Shown here piece by piece: positions 1 to 12,000 of a stretch of 64,000 nucleotides of DNA (position 1 is its first letter; the number at the start of each line of letters is the position of its first letter). Origin of the DNA: Daphnia pulex (Eukaryota; Arthropoda; Branchiopoda; Diplostraca; Daphniidae); the NCBI RefSeq assembly GCF_021134715.1, contig NC_060025.1, positions 2,356,001 through 2,420,000 on the forward strand. Direction: 5' to 3'. A program made the translations under genes and the position numbers. The notes beneath the pieces were generated by a model. The model worked only from the letters and a program-made list of their open reading frames with translations. It made no database searches and had not been told where the DNA came from.

Positions 1-695
1 GGCCCGCTGTCTTTATCCTGCCGGACATTTGCAGTCGACATGGCGGATGAAAGAGACTGCGACGTGAAAGCCTCGCCCTTTCTCTCTCCCCTTCCGTAAC
101 TGTTCCACCCAACTCTCTCTCTCTCTCTCCTCAGTTAAGAACCTCTTTCCCTGGAAATTCGCCAAACTAGGAGCTCGGCCTCCTCCTCTGGTGGACGTGA
201 CCCTTTTTATGACGGGCCGGACCTTCTTCATCCCCGCGCTCTCTGTCGTATGAACCTTCTCCTTGTTTGTTTTTTTGTATTTGCCTTGTGTCGTCCTGTC
301 CTATCGTATCCTCCAGCTCAGGGGCTGGCCGTCTCCCCTCTATTTCACTTGGGGTTCTCGACAGAGATAGAGGCCAGCGTCGTTGGGTTTCTTTCGGTCC
401 TCCCAATAAAACGTTTGTTTATCACCCCCGTATAGTAGCGACAGGCTCTTTTGTCTACCAGCAGGTCTTGGACAAGAGTCGTTTGGCATGTGCTTACCAC
501 TTTCGCCCGTCTACTTTGACGATTTTATTTGCTCTTTCAAAAAAGGCCAAAGGATGGACGGACGGACGGACGGATGAGAGGGTGGGGGGGTCGGCTAGAC
601 TTTTATACTTTTTATCCGATCAATGAGTCGATACCTATCTAATGCTCTTTTTTCTTTCTTGGTTGTTGTTGTTGCACACTGGGCAACTCGGGCAG
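1..695 (+). other. intron / 5' flank of the SPATA20-like gene, no exon recognised
   Basis: No segment here translates into the part of SPATA20 that should precede the first recognised exon, so most of it is probably intron. It holds a CT microsatellite near 114-130 and a GGAC tetranucleotide repeat near 554-576. A 3' splice site ends at 695. A very short or poorly conserved exon could be missed. Confidence 0.5.
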
Positions 696-2768
696 GATCC
701 ACATGATGAGCTCAAGGGCCAGAACGTCCTGATTATTCGCGGGAGCGACGAGGAAACGGCGGCCAAGTTTGGATTATCAATGGACGTTTTGCGGGAGTTG
801 CTGGAGACGGCCTTATCAACAATGCGGGAGGCCCGCCAAAGAAGACCACGTCCACATCTTGACGATAAAATGCTGGCCAGTTGGAACGGTAAGTCTCACT
901 CCTCGTTGCTGCTGCCGCCGAGAGAGGAAAAATTTAGGGCCGTCTTTCCCCCCACTCCCGAGCCACGAGACGGGCTGGATGTGACGCTAATGCGTCCGTC
1001 TTCCTTGTTACCCTCATTCCTTTTTTTCGACTGAAAATAATATGAAAACGGGATCGCAGGTTTGATGATCTCGGCCTTGGCCAGAGCCGGCCAGATTCTC
1101 GGCCGAGACACTTACGTCGAGAGGGCCGCCAAAGCAGCCGAGTTTGTGCGCCAGCATCTCTACGACGGGCAAAGTGGACGCCTCTTGCGCAGCTGCTACC
1201 GCGGCGGCGACGGCCAACAAGACGCCGTCTCTCAAAAGTGAGAGTCTCTTTTTTCCTTTTTTTTCTTTTTTTCGAGTTAATTTGGGTCGGAATTAATTCA
1301 ATTCCGTCAGTGCCGAGCCGATTGGAGGATTCCTCGATGATTACGCTTTCGTCATTCGTGGACTGCTGGACTTGTACACGGCCTGTCAGGACGAGAAATG
1401 GATCCAATGGGCCGACGAATTACAACAGAAACAAAACCAACTCTTCTGGGACGCGTCGCAGGGCGGATACTTTAGCTCGGCGGCCGGCGATCCCAGTATC
1501 CTGATCCGGCTCAAGGAAGGTACGTATAAATCTAATCGAATCCGATTGGGATTTATTTCTTTTTTCGGCTTGAGATTTGGGCCCGACCTGACCTGTTACC
1601 GAACTATTCACGGCGGATTTTTTGTTGGTTATATTTTGATCCAGAACAAGATGGAGCCGAGCCATCCGGCAATTCGATAGCTGTGGGCAATCTGGAACGG
1701 CTAGCCGTTGCGGTCGATCGAGAGGACTATCGCGATCAAGCCAGACGTACCCTGTGCCTGTTCCAAGATCGGCTGGCCAAAATCCCCGTCTCCTTGCCCG
1801 AAATGGTGGCCGCCCTGCAGCTCCACCAAGGATCGCCGACCGAGGTATATAGACGTCATCTAAAGCCTTCCGGTCCCTTTTATATATTTTGGAAGAAAAG
1901 AAAAGACACAATCCCCTCCCCATTCAACAGTCGGTAAAACAAAAACAAAAGCAGATCCGGCAGCCTACACAGGACACACACAAACACACACACAACATGG
2001 AAAAAGAGTCGAGTTGACATTATACACCAGGCCATCTGATGACCTCGTATAACTCTCGTTAGGAGGACGGGTTTTTTTTTTGTTGTAATCGGCTCCTTTC
2101 GTGCGCAGCCGGAAGAGAGAGAGAGAGAAGGGGTGGGTAGGATCAAGGTGAAGAAGAAAAAAAAGGCAGAGAAGGAAACCCATTTAATGACCTCCCGCTC
2201 TCTCCTGTCCGTGACGCTGGCGATCGATAATTTCTTTCCTCGTGCAGGTTCTTTTTCGCCTACTTTGTGTGTCTGTCTGTCTGTGTGTTTTTCTTCTTTT
2301 TGGCTATCGGATTGACTGTGCGGGATGGTTAGATACGTCAGCCAGGAGGTCAAGTCACGAACGGGGCGTGGGAGGGGCTGGCTTATCCTAATACGTTCGT
2401 GCGTGCAATCGTCAGATTTCCTTTTTCCGGTTCTTTTTTTCGAGTTTCTAATTTTTTGTGTTTGTTTCTTCGATTAGGTGGTGATTGTGGGTCCCAGATC
2501 GTCAAATGTCGGCCATCAGCTCTTCAGAGAAGCCGTGACGCACCGCAAATCCTTACTGGGTCAAGTGGTGATCCGTTTCGATCCGTCCAGCTCTTCTTCT
2601 TCCTTTTTGGCCAGTCGTAGGCCGTCATTAGCGGCTATGAAACCGCCCCTAAAAGGAGGTGACGTGGCCGACGCTCCTGCCGCTGCTGCTTACCTCTGCC
2701 GAAATCGATCCTGCTCGGCTCCCGTTGATTCCCCAGAGGATTTACGACAGTTGCTTAACTCGAACTGA
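696..2768 (+). CDS. SPATA20: SPATA20-like protein (thioredoxin / glycosyl-epimerase-like fold), 3' portion
   Basis: Five exons, 696-888, 1060-1237, 1311-1519, 1645-1844 and 2478-2768, join in phase to 356 codons plus a TGA stop. The product follows the C-terminal half of spermatogenesis-associated protein 20: it starts with DPHDELKGQNVLI, continues with RPRPHLDDKMLASWNG, GGFLDDYAFVIRGLLDLY, EQDGAEPSGNS and LPEMVAAL, and ends with AYLCRNRSC and a short leucine-rich tail. In this family an N-terminal thioredoxin-like domain precedes an alpha/alpha barrel related to N-acylglucosamine 2-epimerases. Only the barrel part is in the window. Its biochemical role is not settled, so none is assigned. 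All introns are GT-AG; the last is longest (633 bp). The 5' part lies to the left of the window. Confidence 0.93.
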
Positions 2769-5700
2769 CATTGATCCTTTTTTCTTTCGTTCTTTCTTTC
2801 TTCTCCTTTTTGCGCCCAGCAGCGATACACAACGGACTCTCCAAATGCTTTTTCTTCTTCCATTTCTTATATACATAGAAATACTAACCGCAATGTATTT
2901 GAGAGAGAGAATAGAAAGAAAACTTGTAAATGTATTCGAAATCGCCGGATAAAATTGCTCGACGTACGTATACGTCTATCGTAAAATATATCGACCGCAA
3001 AGTTGACCTGGCGGCCGGCGCCAGTGTCTATTTTCGCTTGTAAAGTTTCCGTTTTGTGTACTGGGAGAGAAAGAGAGAGAGAAAATTTAAGTATTCCTTT
3101 TTTCTTCTTCTTCTTCTTCTTCTTCTTTGGCTGAATGATAACCGCCAACAACGTGGCCCGCTGACATGATTGAGGTATAGCTCGAGAGGGGGGTTGGGGG
3201 TGGGCTGTGCTATACACACTAACCCGGTGAAAGGAAATTGATCGATGGCCCAGCACCAATGACAAAAGCTATTGGAGTCGGTGTGTGTATGTGTGTGTTC
3301 CTCCGGCTGCTCCCTTTTTTCTTTCTTGTGTGTGTGTGTCGCTTCCGTTTTTCTCCGTATTCTCTCCTCCGTGCGCCCCCCGTTTTTCTTTAGCTCCCTC
3401 CGAGTTTCTTCTCGTTGTATTATTTATTCACGGTGCATTACGCTGCCGTTTCTTTTTGTGCCCACCCCCTTTTTTTTTGAAGGGGAGGAGGAGGAGTTGC
3501 ATCAATATTTTATTCCGTTTTTTTTTTTTTTTTTTTTTACTTTGGATTTCTCTGTCGGACCAGCGTCGTGAAAAGGGGAGAGAGAAACACGGAATCGAAT
3601 GCAAATCGAGCGACGGAATTCGATCGCCATTCAAATCCATGTTATAGCCCCCCCGGAGGAGGAGGAGGAGGGACGAATAAGAGCGGGCGACCATTTCTAG
3701 CTGCTACGTGACTTTTCCGGCCGCATTATCGAACTACCATCAGCAGGTGTGTCGTCGTCGGATGGAAGAGAGAGACTAGAGAGACATACAGAAGAACTCG
3801 GCTGGCTCTCCTTTTGCCAATATAGAGCGAGGTACGTCAACGAGCGGCACGCGCCTCCAGCTCCTCGACGTACCTCGCTCCCACCCTACCCCACTCGTAT
3901 TCAATCGATGCTGTATGTATGCACCGGCAGATACACACACACACACAGCGTCAGTTCAGCCACAAAGAAGAAAAAAGGAACTGGAAACAAATAATAATAA
4001 AAAAAGAGAGAAAAGAATAGAAGAATATCCCCGTGAAAAGAGAACTTCTACCTCAATTCCCTGGCCATCTCGATCGTGATGGTGTACTGTACACACACCG
4101 CATCCATCGGCGCATCCAGCCTCCTCCTCCTACCTCCATTCAAGACAGTGCGGTGTACGTGGAAAAGGAGAATCTCAAAGTCTCTGGGGTTGGCCAACCC
4201 GGGCCTCATCGTGTCTTTCCGTGTTTTATCATTCCGTCTCTCTCTCTCTCTCTCCTTTTTCTCTTTTTGGTCGGGTCAAAAGGGAAAAAATAATCAAAAA
4301 TTAAAGATAAAAAGTTCCTTTTATGATTCATCCAGGCGACGGAAGCAAACCGGCAACGACTATACTAACGGAAACAATGACGTTCTCGTCAAGGAGAAGA
4401 AAAGGTAAAAAAGAAAACCAAACAAAACAAAAAAACAAAATCAAATTACAAATGGAAAACGATCGAAATGAGGAGATGCTCCTTCAACATTTGAGGCCCC
4501 CCCTTTTTTCCACCGTGTCGCTCCTTGATTCGTCGAAATGATTACGAGAAGAGAACCAACAATGGGCCGCGCGCAGTTGCCGAAGAGATAAACCCAACAA
4601 GGGAGAGAGACAAAAAAGCTCTATGCATAAAACAACCCAAGTCGACTCATCCTGGAAGAGGAGAAAATAACAAGATGAATCGATCGACGACGCCCAGGTT
4701 TAATATTTCCTTTTTTTTTTCAATTCTTTTTTTAAAAATGTTTATTTTTCTTGGCTAATAATTTTCGTGTGCCAAAATAACGACTGGGGGGGGGGGGGGT
4801 CCACGTCCTTGTTACAAGTCGGGTAAATTTTTGTTAATTATATAAGGAGCTGGAAGACAAAAATGTTAATGAGGAAAAATGAGACATTTTGTTTGTTACA
4901 CATCACGTCACGCTCTATAAAAATCATCAGGTGACACACACACACACAAGTTGCGGTGATTGGTCGGAGCCAATGTGTGTTGTTGTTGCTGTAATCCCAA
5001 CTCGGGCGAAAAAAGAAATAACAATGGGGGAGAAACTTGGTAACGTTCCACAAATGAGTCAATGAGACGTGCAATGGATTGGCTACAAGCCTCTGTTGTT
5101 CCTCTGTTGTTTTCTTTGCCATCAAACAAAAGAAGAGCTAAAAGAATCTAAATAACATTTCACGAATGGCCAGCAGCAGTGCTCACAGTAGTCCGGCGTG
5201 TGTGTGATATAACAAGTGAGTTGACTCATTAACTAATCGGAGGGGTCGACTGCAAAAGTCAAAGCTTGGAATCGCTCCAGGCTGCTCCTGCTCCTGCTCC
5301 CGCCATCGACGCCAATTCAAACGTAATAGGAGAAAAAGTTGCGTAACATTTGATTCATTGGAGGACATTTGGGCTTCGACCAAAGCGCCGATAAACGTCG
5401 GTTATATGCTAATGCATAAATCAGACGGGAGACGGCCCCCAAAGTGTCGAAATGTGGCTTATTGGAAAAACGACGGACGTGATGAAGTGCTCTAATAAAA
5501 AGAAATAACCGACGGCGCTTAACTTAACGGCTCGTCGTTCTCCCGTCGAATGCTGGACGAATGTTTCAACCGGCGGGCGACAAAGATTTTTTTCTCCACC
5601 AACTCATCACCGAAAAGTTTTGAGTCTGCCCGCAACCCAACAGCTGTGCGACGTGTAGTATTACAAGCGAGAGATGGACGATGACGAGAATGCCAAGGAA

Positions 5701-8455
5701 TGTCCGGGCACAAATATTTTGGCCGTGCTGTCCTTGAGTGAATTGCTGGGCCGTGATTTTTTGGTCCTCCCTCCACACCAATTGGAAATTTGTCAATGGA
5801 ATTTGTTTGCCAGTGACCGTGGAAACTCGTCCGGAATGTGTCGCCATTTGCTTGGCCAATTATTGACGCCTGTGCGTAGTATCTGTTAGAATTCACGCTC
5901 GAATTGACTGGGAAAAAAACATTGACAAATCTTTTTTTTCCGCCTTTTTCGACCGGCTGTTGCTGCTGCTGCTCCTGCTGAGCTCCTTGTTTCTCTTTGT
6001 TCTTCTTGTTCTCGCTCCCTCTTAGGTACCGGAATTGCTCCATGTTTTAAATATAGACAAGCTGTCGACCCATAAAGGCGCACGTACTATTCCACTCTCC
6101 TTCGCTCCTTCGCTCTCTCCGTGCGCTTGTCTCCTTACCACTTTTCTCTGTTCCCCCCCAACGACGTCTAACCCCCCGCGCCGCTGTTTTGTGTTTCACT
6201 ATACCAAGCCCAAAGAAAAGAGGAGGAAGAAAGAAGAAGAGACTTGACCTAGAAAATTGTCGACTCTCTCAGCTTCTTCTTCGATGCGATAAATGTTGAA
6301 ATGTTTTTTTTATTATTATTTTTTCGTTAGGAGCGCCAGAGATTTGTGTGTGAAGAGAATCGTGGCCCGCACTTGAAAATGTCAGTCGCCGATGAACTCC
6401 ACCAGTACACTGTACACATCGGTGGAGAGGGGAAATTTTCCATCCACATTCCGGAATCTTTTCTTTTTTTGGGGAGGGGTTGTTGTTGTTGTTCCTAGTG
6501 GCCTGTGGGGATTTGTTCTAGTGCACAGGAGTTTCTAAAAAATCCAATGGGTTATATAGAGAGAGAGACGATGTACACACAGAGAGGCGCATTAGATGGT
6601 GTAACAGCAGCGCACGGACAAGCGGGAATGCGCGGCCATGTTGATGCCTAAAATTAGCCGGACGACGGCTGATTGGCACGGACCAGAAGACCGAGCGTCC
6701 ACCTCCTCCCTAAAAAGAGTATAAAGAAGAACTCAAAAACCCAAACAAAACATTCCGGTACTAGCGCACTGGACTTTGTGTGTGTGTGTGTGTGTTATTC
6801 GCTTTTTTTTTTTTTAATGTCTAAAACTTTTAAAAATTTCTGATTTTGATTTTTGACCTCGTTCCGCCAATCTCTCTCCAAGTTACGTATCAAGACACAA
6901 CAACATTCCGGCCGGAATAGTTTGAGATGACTTCATCGACTGATTTTCATCATTACACACAGCACACACACCTCCCCACCTCCTCCCACCTTTCTTCTTG
7001 GCGGTGTGGGGAGGGCGTTTTTATTAGTTAAAAAGAAGAAGAAGAAACGGTAAGAAAAACTTTTTCTCTTTTTACCAAAGTGAAAACAGTTGCGCAATGG
7101 TACGGCGGCGCATTGAAATCCGGCCCGCTCCTCCCTTCCGTTTTTCTCTCCGCTTCTCCTGTGTGCTCTCGCCTTTGTGTGTATGTATGTGGGGTGGGGG
7201 GGGGGGGGGGTTAGAAAATAGAGAGAGAGAGGTGGGGAGGGAAGGAGGTGGAGAGAATAGTGGGAGAAAAAGAGTGGGAACAGTCCGGAAAGCGGATCAG
7301 TCGACGTGTGCTTGCGTCCGTTGCCGGCAACACCAGTCCGTTTTTGGGTTTCCTCCGTGTCGTTTCTTCGTTTTTCCCATGTGATACAAGAGGCCGACCG
7401 ACCGACCGACCAGACATTTACAGACTCGACCAATTTTTTTTTCTTTTTTTTTTCCTCTGGTGGAGGAAGTTGATAAATATTTTTAAAAAAGTGCAAAAGG
7501 AGGGAAAATATTACGTGTGGTGGACCGGATGTACGTGCAAGTGCGTCGCTAAAGTGTGTGAGTGACGAGGAACGAACGAACCAACGGGCCGGTTTTTTTT
7601 TCGAATTTTACTCAATTTGAAATTCCCGCCAATAAAAATGGGCTAACAATTTCGGGTGGCGTTTATTTTTTGAAAATCGTCTAGTGCATTTCGTTCTTCT
7701 AACATCTGAAGAAAGAAACCGAAACCCCCCCAAAAGAATCGGGCGAATTTGATTGTTTCCCCATCCGTCCGCGCAGTTTCCGCTCGGCGTTTATTTGTTC
7801 GTTTTTCTTCTTTTGTTTTTGTTTGTGTTTGTTTTTTTGGGGTGGCTGAAGAAGAAGAAGAAGAAGAAGAAAAAAGGTTTGTGTTTCTCTCTTTTCCCCC
7901 TTTTTCGTTTCTTTTTCGGCGCTACTTGACGGTAGAAATAAAAAATCCCAAAAAGAAAAAGAAATTCCGCCCAGGGAGAAATAAGAAACACACACACAAG
8001 ACACCCAACATCTCCGATTCGATAACGACCGCAATGTCATAAGGAGCCGCCAGCCTCTCTCTGTGCTCTCTCTCCCTGTGTGTGTGCGTGAGTGTGTGTG
8101 TGTGTGTGCAAAGTGTGTGTATGCGCTCCTGGAAATATATATATATCTAAGGTGTGTTTCTTTCGATATATCTGGTGGTCTTGTGTGTGGGTTGTGCGTT
8201 GTGTGTGTGTGTGTTATCGCGGTGCGTGTGCTCTGTGCCATCGGGCAGAGTCTTGTTTGCTCCTCGGCGAACCTCTCAGCAGGCCGGTCGGCGCGTGTTG
8301 CGGGCGGAATGAAGGAAATCAAGGAATAAAAAGATAAAAAAAAAGAAAAAAAGATAAAAAAGACGATCGAACCATCAAGAAGAAGAAGAAGAAGAAAGTT
8401 GCTCCGGCCCTGGAAAGTTTTTTTTTTCTTCCCCCAATGAACGACAGTCGATGTG
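2769..8455. other. intergenic region, SPATA20 3' UTR and calcium channel 5' UTR/promoter
   Basis: No conserved protein could be read on either strand. The long open frames here are low-complexity products of microsatellites. Visible repeats include a TTC tract near 3102-3127, a 14-base G run at 4786-4799, a GT tract near 6778-6795, a 15-base G run at 7196-7210, a GAA tract near 7850-7872, and GT tracts near 8085-8107 and 8201-8213. The right end must contain the calcium channel 5' UTR, but I cannot place its promoter or any 5' non-coding exon. Confidence 0.6.
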
Positions 8456-8478
8456 ATGGATCGTCGGGTCGGAGATGA
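8437..8478 (+). promoter_or_regulatory. upstream ORF overlapping the calcium channel start codon
   Basis: An ATG at 8437 opens a 13-codon frame that ends at TGA 8476-8478, so it overlaps the channel ATG at 8456 in another frame. If the transcript starts upstream of it, ribosomes using this ATG would bypass the main start. It is seen directly in the sequence; its effect on translation is inferred. Confidence 0.4.
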
Positions 8479-9081
8479 AGTAGGTGAAGGGGGAGGAGGC
8501 GATCCAGCGGCGGCGGCAACGGCAGACAAATCGCCCGTCATCACGACCAAGAACCGGCCATCATCGCCGACATCATTACGGCTGCTGCTGCTCCTGCCGC
8601 CACCGCAGCCGTCGATGGCCGTCGCCCGTCCTGAACTTGTCATCGACGACACGGTCCAGCAGTCGCCGACGACGGACAATCAAGTGGAGCCTCAACAACA
8701 ACAACAACAGCAGCCAGAAACAACGAGGACGCCGCCCAGCGTTTACATCGAGTGCAGTCCGTCTACTGCTGGGCCCGACTACGGAGGAGGAGTAGAAGCC
8801 GGTGGCGGAGGAGACGACGTCCTCTACTATTCCGGCTACCACTCTGAGGAGGTGGACGAAGATCTGGAGGATTTGGAAGAGGAGCAAGAGGAGGAAGACG
8901 AGGATGATGAAGTGGAGGAAGAAGAAGAAGAAGAAGAAGAGGATCAAGTTGATGGCCAAGAAGAAGAAGAAGATGAAGAAGATGATGGTTTACCCTTTCC
9001 AGGATTCGTGCCCGTCACTTTGGGGTTCATGACCCAGTACAGCCGGCCCAGGAGCTTTTGCTTGCGGATGATCACCAATCC
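8456..9081 (+). CDS. Ca-alpha1T: calcium channel exon 1: cytoplasmic N-terminus
   Basis: This exon encodes about 208 residues, ending in a block highly conserved in Cav3 channels ([14 protein letters not shown], then [14 protein letters not shown]) just before IS1. The preceding part is low complexity: Gly/Ala-rich, a run of Gln, then about 45 residues that are nearly all Glu and Asp (about 8848-8985), encoded by GAA/GAG/GAT repeats. The N-terminus of Cav3 channels varies in length and sequence, so the low-complexity part is unsurprising but extreme. The exon ends after two bases of a proline codon, at a U12-type AT donor. Confidence 0.9.
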
Positions 9082-12000
9082 ATATCCTTTTTTTGATTTC
9101 GGAAATTGTTGTTGTCTTAATTAGATTCAAGTTAAGTCGATTTAAATGGCGAGCTCCCGCTTTGTTGGTCGTCATCATCATCATCATCTCTATTGATCCC
9201 GACTCGGTTCTCCTTTGGCGGGCGGATAGTCCTCCTGTGTGTGTGTGTGTGTGCGTGTGACAGATGGTGGACAAACATGGCCGACAGGTGAGCGCATCCG
9301 ACACACACCAAAGTATTGACTTTCTCTCCCTTTTGAAATCCTTCCTTTCTCTTCCCGCGCATCATTTCGATTCAAAATCTTTTTTTCTTCCGGCGGATTT
9401 GATTTCTTGTAACTTTAGACGGATGTTCTTTCTTTTCCCGCCGTAGGTGTTTTTTTGGCGGGGGGTATCTATTCCCGCAGTGTACAGTATCCCGTTTGTT
9501 GACGTAATAATCGAACTATTTTTTAATAAGCGATGCGCATCGAGATGGCTCCGCATCAATCCGGTTTCCATGACAACGCCGTTTTTTTGAAAATTTGAAA
9601 AAAGGGAAAGGAATTCCGTCCGGAATAAGTCAAGAGAGAGAATGTCTCTGAGCTTCTAATATTCTTACCCATTTTGACTGCGTAAAGTCGCTGGATTGGC
9701 GCATCTCATTTCCTGCCATTTCCATCCGGATTCGGGGGAGCATCGCGTAGAAAAACTTGGCAACCGTGTCTATACAACCGATCCGCGATTGGTTCGGCCG
9801 TCGTTCGAAATAATAGTCGGATATAACCACCCACCCATCCTCTTTTTTCTTTTGAATCGAAAAAAGAAAAAAAATCCTCCTTTTTCTATCTAGCGCTGGA
9901 TCGCGTCACGTTGTCGCCTCCGCACACATTTTGCCTTGGGTGACGTTTTTTTTTTGTGTGTGTGTTCTCCGTCCCGGTTCAATCAAAAAATCGCATTATG
10001 CTGAATCCAGTCGAAAATCCGCCTTTTTCATCATTTTCTATATCCTACCACCAAATGGAAGGATCTTTTATTTTTATTCTTTTCCGCTGAGATCATCAGT
10101 CGATTTGACGATCCAGGAGAGCGGCCATCAGACGTCCAGCCGTTGACGAGGATCGTTTTCTTTTTCTTGGCCAGCGTCTATGCGTAGTCTCGTCCGTATG
10201 TCTCCATCATCTTCGTGATATTCCAGCCGAAAATGCCACGGTCTAATCCCATTTGTTTGGCCCAGTCGAAAAAACAAAAAAACAAAAATCCTGCTGGATG
10301 TAGACAATTCCCCCCGTATATAAATACTAAACGTGACAGTGTTTGTTTGCCAAATTGCTGGAGATGTCCCCCGGCATTATTTACTCGGCCTTTATTATTC
10401 CAGATCCACCTCGATCCTTGTAAGAAAAATAAAAAAATGCCCTATACATGCACGTAAATGTTGGCTATACCATCCCGGCCGAGTGATGGTCGGACATTCC
10501 TTCAATGTCTGGCCGATGAAAAAGGGGGGGAGGGGAAGCTCGACACCGTCCTCGTCGACCCATCCTTTTTGGCTAGGAAAAACGATCCTGTCTTGTTCGT
10601 CCCTCTTGGCCCCAGACAGTTTCTCTTTTGCCTCCCAAACTTTTTTTTTCTTCCTTTTTTTGGCATTGAAACAAGCGCATTTTCGATATACAATATTTCC
10701 TTTAAAGATGACAGAGAAGAAGAAGAAGAAGAAAAATAATTTTATAAAAGCCACCCGAGGATTGCACGAGCGTCGATCCTTTTTGGGTGGGGCCCTTGAC
10801 GATACACACAGGAGCTGTGCACGCTCGATATCAAATGCGTTTCCTTTTTTTCTTTTCCTTGGTCGGTAGATTATTTACTTGTGTGCAGTTTCGCCGAGAG
10901 GACCAGCGCGGATTCTATTAGCATAGAGAAAGAGAGTACGTGAACCTTTTTTCTCTGTCGCCCAGGATCGAAATTGGTGGAGTGGCGATTTTGATCTTCT
11001 CTCTTTTCTCCCGGCGAGACAATAGTCAAATGGCCGCCGGGGTTTTGAAATTGTGTCGAGTGGCAAATAGCTTCGACAGCAGCGACTTTCGCTCTACAAC
11101 AGCAGCAGCAGCGCGTGGGGGCAAAAGACCAAAAAGAAGTTGAGAAAACAACTTGAGAAAACTAGAAATTTTTTTCTTTCTTAGTTGGTCCTTATATCTT
11201 TTCGAGCTGCTGCTGCTGCTCTTGCCCGTTGGCGCAACTTCTATTTCTGCCCGCCCTTCGTTCCCGTGGTCATCATCATCTGCCCAACACACACACAAAG
11301 AGAGAGGGGGTCTGTGCTGCTGGCCCGTCCCGTACCCAGTGTAAATATTTGAGTCGGACACACGTACACACACACACAAAAAGGCTGGCCCGCATATTTT
11401 TTTTTTCCTTCTCTACACGTCCGTGCTGGATCGAAATACATAGCCAAATGGGAATAGACGAGATTGCGACGATGACGAGGAGATGGGACGAAAAACGATC
11501 TCTCTATTGATTGGCCGTTTCATTCGTTTCCACCGACCCCCCGAAAAAAAAAAAACAAGTTTAATCCAAGTTAAATTTGATGGTATCAACTTTAAAAAAA
11601 CCCATTTGACCTTTCCATTTTAATGAGGGAATCAATCCATTCTGTCTGAAAAGGGGATTTGAAATTGTTAGGTGATTCCAAGTAAAATTCCTCCATAATA
11701 AAAAGTGATTCCAATTCCGAGTTTTAGCCCTCCATTAGTAGTAATGCGACTGCCGCTACGCAATCGTTCACAAAAAACAAACGGGATTGGATAAATCCCG
11801 AATCAGAGGATCGATACCTGCAAAGTTCTTGAAAGATGCCAAAGGTAGATGGATTAAAAAAAAAATAAAAATAAAAATAAAAACCCTCTCGATGTTTGAA
11901 CGCCAGTGAAAATTGGTGGGGCTTTTAAAACACACACACACACCAAAAAAAAAAAACTTAATGAGGCCGGATCGATTCCGGCGCATCGAAAAAAAAGAAG

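Noticed and set aside
7699-8679. 326-codon minus-strand open frame overlapping the calcium channel start
   Set aside because: Its translation is microsatellite-derived low complexity (runs of Thr-His, Ser, Lys, Leu) and it is antisense to the repeat-rich exon 1.
10333-10869. 178-codon frame in intron 1
   Set aside because: Low-complexity Phe/Lys/Ser-rich translation with no splice or start context.
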